16,476 bases of DNA, taken from assembly GCA_900556185.1 (NCBI GenBank), contig USNN01000014.1:1-16476 (forward strand), given 5' to 3'. This document shows positions 13,373-16,476 of this stretch, piece after piece. Position 1 is the stretch's first letter; each line of letters opens with the position of its first letter. The translations under genes and the position numbers were made by a program. The stretch comes from an uncultured Eubacteriales bacterium (lineage in GTDB: Bacteria > Bacillota > Clostridia > Christensenellales > UBA1242). Under the pieces are notes generated by a model. It ran no database searches, was not told the DNA's origin, and saw only the letters and a program-made list of their open reading frames with translations.

Positions 13373-13923
13373 AAGTTACCCCTTTTATCTAAATTGCAAC
13401 CACAATAGTTTTGCCTGTATATGTTATATTGTTTGCATAATTCTATGCTTCTTTTGTAGCCATCTCGTTTTTTGAAGTCTGACTCATAATAATCAATATT
13501 AAATTCTGTGCTTAACTTATTACCAATTTCGTTTATTAGTTTTGCATTTTTGTGTGGGCTAACGGTAAGTGTTGTTGCAAAGATATCGTAGTTTAATTCT
13601 TTTGCTTTTCTTGCTGTTTTTTCTAGCCTATACGAAATGCAATTGGTGCATCTTATTGACCCTTCGCCCATTGTTTCGGTGCCTTTTATGGCTTTAAAAA
13701 ATTCGGCTGGGTTGTAGTCGTCAAAAATAATTTCTATTTCTGGATGCACCTTTTCTATAAACTCTATTAAAGTTTGTTTTCTTTTTTCGTATTCTTCTAT
13801 TGGCAATATGTTAGAGTTTGAAAAGAATATGGTTATATTAAAGTCTTCTTCTGCTTTTAATCTTTCTAGCACGCTGGTTGAGCAAGGTGCACAACACACG
13901 TGAAGCAACATCTTCTTTTTCAT
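13369..13923 (-). CDS. queH: Epoxyqueuosine reductase QueH
   Basis: A 184-residue protein of the former DUF208 family, a non-orthologous replacement for QueG that reduces epoxyqueuosine to queuosine in tRNA. Signature elements are LLHVCCAPCS (6-15), EEYEKRK, RCTNCISYRL (91-100), TTLTVSPHKN (117-126), the DFKKRDGYKRSIELCK helix and YRQNYCGC (169-176). The Cys pairs C10-C11 and C174/C176, with C92 and C95, match those that hold the metal and iron-sulfur sites in the family. The start overlaps the argS stop by one base (TAATG). Its substrate is produced by QueA, whose gene is at the other end of this window. Confidence 0.94.
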   Translation of the reverse strand: MKKKMLLHVCCAPCSTSVLERLKAEEDFNITIFFSNSNILPIEEYEKRKQTLIEFIEKVHPEIEIIFDDYNPAEFFKAIKGTETMGEGSIRCTNCISYRLEKTARKAKELNYDIFATTLTVSPHKNAKLINEIGNKLSTEFNIDYYESDFKKRDGYKRSIELCKQYNIYRQNYCGCNLDKRGNL

Positions 13924-15698
13924 TACATTTTATCTGGGATACTTATGGCTAAAGTATCGCAAGCCTTTTCTATATATTTTAATGCTAGTTTAGATATGCT
14001 TAAATAACTATTTCGTTTGGTTTCGTTTGGTTCAGATAAAATTCTTGTATTGTTATAGAATGTTGAATAGGTGCTAGCAAGGTTATAAACTGCGTTGCAC
14101 ACAAGGTTTGGTGCATAATTTTGCAAAGCATTTTTAAGTGCGTCTATTAATTTTAATATCTCAATTAAAATATTCTTTTCTTCGGCAGTTTCTATATTAA
14201 ATTCTGGCTTGAAGCCACCTGCTTTATTAAGTAACGATTTAATACGAACTGCAGTGTATTGAATGTATGGACCAGTTTTGCCTTCAAAACTCATAAATGC
14301 GTCTAAATCAAACACGTAATCACGAGTTACTTCGTTAGACAAATCACCAAACTTCATAGCACCAACGCCAATTTCTTCGGCTGTTTTTTGTGCTTCGTTA
14401 AGCCCGTTAGACTTAAGTTTTTCATCGGCTTTACTGGTTACCATATTAATAATGTCTTCTAATTTTATGGTGTCACCACTACGGGTTTTAAATGGTTTGC
14501 CGTCTTTGCCGTTCATTGTGCCATAGCCAACGTGAACAAGTTCTAGGTTTTCTGGAGCGATGTGAGATAGTCTGCACGCTCTGAATACTTGCGTGAAGTG
14601 AGTGCTTTGACGCTTATCTACCACGTATATAATTTTTTCTAGATTTTTGTTATCTTCAACACGTTGCATTATGGTTGCAATATCAGTTGTGGCGTATAGT
14701 TCTCCACCATTGTGTTTTTTAATTATAACTGGTGGCATTGGATTTTTATATAGTTGCTTTTCATTTGGGTCGTTTGGGTCTTTTTTAGGTATTGGTATAT
14801 GCTCGCCTTCTTGACGAACGTCTACCACTAGTGCCCCTTCGCTTTCACGTGTTAAGCCTAGGTCTATAAACCTTTGAACCGCTGGTTCTATATATTTTTG
14901 AGCGTCGCTTTCGCCGTACCACAAGTTAAATGAGCAGTTAAGTTTTTCGTAGTTACGCTTAATTGCTTCCATACTAACGGCTCTTATATCTTTCCAAATT
15001 GTGTAGTATGGTTCTTTTAATAATTGAAGGTTTAGGGTGAAGGTTTCTGCCTTGGTTTTAAATTCTGGGTCAACCTTGCTTCTTGCACTTGCTTTTGGAT
15101 AATTTAGGTTCAAAAATTCTAGAGTGATTTTAGGTTTTACGTTAGACTTGCCATAATAGTAGTCTAGGTCGCCTTGCTCGTCTAGTATTGCCATAATTAA
15201 ACCCATTTGCAAGCCCCAGTCGCCAAAGTGAACGTCGCCTATTGTGTTGTAACCAAATAGTCTATGAAGTCTTACTATTGCTTCGCCAATAATTGGTGAC
15301 CTTAAGTGTCCCATATGCAATTCTTTCGCTATATTTGCTCCGCCGTAGTCAACGACAACCGTTTTGCCTTTACCTATATTATCTATGCCGTAGTTGTCTT
15401 CGGTTAATAGTTTTTCGGCAAGGCTATTTTTGCCAACACTATTTAAACTAAAATTAATGTACGCTGGCGGAACAACGGTCACATCCACCCCATTAACCTT
15501 AATTTCATTTGCAATTAGTTCTGCAACTTCTAGTGGTTTTTTGCCTAAACTTTTCGCTAAACTAAATGCCACGTTGGTTTGAAAGTCGGCTAGTTCTGGA
15601 CGAGCTGAAAATTGCACGTTTGCCTTTACATTCTCTATATTTAATTTCTTTATTACCTTGTTTAATTCTTCTTCTATTTTTTGTATTATTGTTTCCAT
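13923..15698 (-). CDS. argS: Arginyl-tRNA synthetase
   Basis: A 591-residue class I synthetase. The Add-1 domain (1-110) is followed by VVVDYGGANIAKELHMGHLRS, with the HIGH box as HMGH (128-131), then DVHFGDWGLQMG, the VGYGTMNGKDGKPFKTRSG segment in place of a canonical KMSKS (common in ArgRS), and a C-terminal DALR-type anticodon-binding region from about 470 (TGPYIQYTAVRIKSLL). SPN in the usual pre-HIGH segment reads GAN. Length is slightly above that of most ArgRS. There is no SD: the start codon lies five bases after the preceding stop, in an A-run, so translation probably depends on termination of the upstream frame. No T-box leader is present. Confidence 0.95.
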   Translation of the reverse strand: METIIQKIEEELNKVIKKLNIENVKANVQFSARPELADFQTNVAFSLAKSLGKKPLEVAELIANEIKVNGVDVTVVPPAYINFSLNSVGKNSLAEKLLTEDNYGIDNIGKGKTVVVDYGGANIAKELHMGHLRSPIIGEAIVRLHRLFGYNTIGDVHFGDWGLQMGLIMAILDEQGDLDYYYGKSNVKPKITLEFLNLNYPKASARSKVDPEFKTKAETFTLNLQLLKEPYYTIWKDIRAVSMEAIKRNYEKLNCSFNLWYGESDAQKYIEPAVQRFIDLGLTRESEGALVVDVRQEGEHIPIPKKDPNDPNEKQLYKNPMPPVIIKKHNGGELYATTDIATIMQRVEDNKNLEKIIYVVDKRQSTHFTQVFRACRLSHIAPENLELVHVGYGTMNGKDGKPFKTRSGDTIKLEDIINMVTSKADEKLKSNGLNEAQKTAEEIGVGAMKFGDLSNEVTRDYVFDLDAFMSFEGKTGPYIQYTAVRIKSLLNKAGGFKPEFNIETAEEKNILIEILKLIDALKNALQNYAPNLVCNAVYNLASTYSTFYNNTRILSEPNETKRNSYLSISKLALKYIEKACDTLAISIPDKM

Positions 15699-15702
15699 TT
15701 TT

Positions 15703-16206
15703 TTATAGTTCGTAATTTAGCTGACTGAATGAATAAACTAAAGCCCGAACCTTAACTCCATAATTATAATAAATTTCTTTGCTTAAATATTGATACCCAA
15801 CCAAATCTAGGATATCTGATTGACCAATAAATGCTAATATTTTTAAACTATTTGTGGCTCCGTTTTCACTTACTGCTTCTACCATTTTATCAGTTAAAAG
15901 TTTGTATTCGTTTTTATCGTTTGAAAGTGAAACCATAAATAAAATTCTGCCCGAGCGGACTTCTATAATCGCACCACCAACAACCGTGTTATTATCTTTT
16001 AAAATAAACCCTTGGGCGGTTTTTGTGGTGATTAGTTTTGCTAATACCGCTTCGTTTAGTTCTTTAAAATCGAATAAGTTTTTTTCGGCAATTTTAAACT
16101 CAGCATCCAAATAGTGTGGTTTTTCAGTAGTTTTAAAATACTTTTTAACCACACTAATTAATGCCCCTATATCTTCAGTTTTTGTTAGTTTTTCTATTGA
16201 TATCAT
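15703..16206 (-). CDS. GNAT-like protein of uncertain function
   Basis: A 167-residue soluble protein. The middle part (GFILKDNNTVVGGAIIEVRSGRILFMVSL, about 66-95) followed by a helix (KLLTDKMVEAVSENGA) and a strand (SLKILAFI), then the LVGYQYLSKE turn, resembles a divergent GNAT acetyltransferase fold. The acetyl-CoA loop (Q/R-x-x-G-x-G/A) is not recognisable, so activity is uncertain. It is the first gene of the argS operon. Its ATG comes six bases after a -10 box and has no SD, so the mRNA should be leaderless. Confidence 0.6.
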   Translation of the reverse strand: MISIEKLTKTEDIGALISVVKKYFKTTEKPHYLDAEFKIAEKNLFDFKELNEAVLAKLITTKTAQGFILKDNNTVVGGAIIEVRSGRILFMVSLSNDKNEYKLLTDKMVEAVSENGATNSLKILAFIGQSDILDLVGYQYLSKEIYYNYGVKVRALVYSFSQLNYEL

Positions 16207-16212
16207 AACTAA

Positions 16213-16240
16213 AGTATATCACACAAATTTTAAAATTCAA
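16213..16240 (-). promoter_or_regulatory. Promoter of the argS operon (leaderless geometry)
   Basis: TTGAAT (16240-16235) and an extended -10 TGA-TATACT (box at 16218-16213) are separated by 16 nt. The ATG begins six bases downstream, the same distance as at ruvC. Confidence 0.62.
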
Positions 16241-16249
16241 ACTATTTAA

Positions 16250-16476
16250 TTATTTTTCCCCTTGGTCGTCGTATATAAAGTCATATATGTAGTCTGACAT
16301 AGATTGTTTTGTGTATCTTGAATAAAACTTAATATCAAACACATCAGGGTCGGCGCACTCTAATCTTTTTAGGTTTTCTAGGTTGTTTTTGCTAATTTTA
16401 TTTAGTGGGTCACCGCACCCGAATATGTCGCCCCATTGAACGACCTTATTTATATCGGTTAGCCTTGGTGTTATAT
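16250..16476 (-). CDS. C-terminal fragment of an unidentified protein
   Basis: A frame enters from the right edge and ends at TAA 16252-16250, giving 75 codons including the stop. Readable segments are ITPRLTDINKVVQWGDIFGC, DPLNKISKNNLENLKRLEC, DVFDIKFYSRYTKQSM and YIYDFIYDDQGEK. It is acidic at the end, with no recognisable domain. Codon use matches its neighbours (frequent AAA, CTA, GAC), which supports a real gene. No terminator was evident between it and the argS operon promoter. Confidence 0.6.
   Translation of the reverse strand, partial: ITPRLTDINKVVQWGDIFGCGDPLNKISKNNLENLKRLECADPDVFDIKFYSRYTKQSMSDYIYDFIYDDQGEK

Overview
The window looks like a chromosomal segment of a low-GC, endospore-lineage Firmicute (Clostridia-like, probably gut-associated and uncultured). 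The evidence is the ruvC-ruvA-ruvB-queA order, the YtxC-like / thrS-like / infC-rpmI-rplT order as in Bacillus, purine-rich Shine-Dalgarno (SD) sites, and TGA used as a stop. Every supportable gene is on the minus strand, so transcription runs from high to low coordinates. No tRNA, rRNA, CRISPR array or insertion sequence was seen.

Layout in transcription order. (1) 16476-16250: end of an unidentified gene. (2) 16206-11132: a compact, often overlapping operon of a GNAT-like protein, argS, queH, a small PH-domain membrane protein, a lipoprotein, a PAP2 phosphatase and a membrane-anchored Mrr-like nuclease, closed by a hairpin that abuts the next start codon. (3) 11058-10312: YtxC-like protein. 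(4) 10241-8445: a threonyl-tRNA synthetase homologue whose TGS and editing domains look intact but whose aminoacylation core and zinc site are gone. (5) 8376-7909: unknown gene with its own promoter. (6) 7900-5002: promoter, L20-type leader with attenuator, infC (non-AUG start), rpmI, rplT, a SpoU/TrmH RNA methyltransferase, yebC, terminator. (7) 4966-4074: stand-alone 5'-3' exonuclease with its own terminator. (8) 4075-752: ruvC (apparently leaderless), ruvA, ruvB, an AlkD-like DNA glycosylase, a small DUF202-like membrane protein, terminator. (9) 749-1: a promoter and then a frame that begins as queA and continues without a stop as a class B sortase.

The genes are mostly translation (argS, infC, rpmI, rplT, yebC, RNA methylase, queuosine modification) and DNA repair (ruvABC, alkD-like, exonuclease). 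The two strongest surprises are the synthetase-derived pseudoenzyme in the classical thrS position and the in-frame QueA-sortase junction. The junction coincides with a sharp drop in GC (hand count about 41% in 241-420 against about 19% in 1-180), so it is either a real recombination or a chimeric contig end. Family assignments come from reading motifs by eye; no database search was run.
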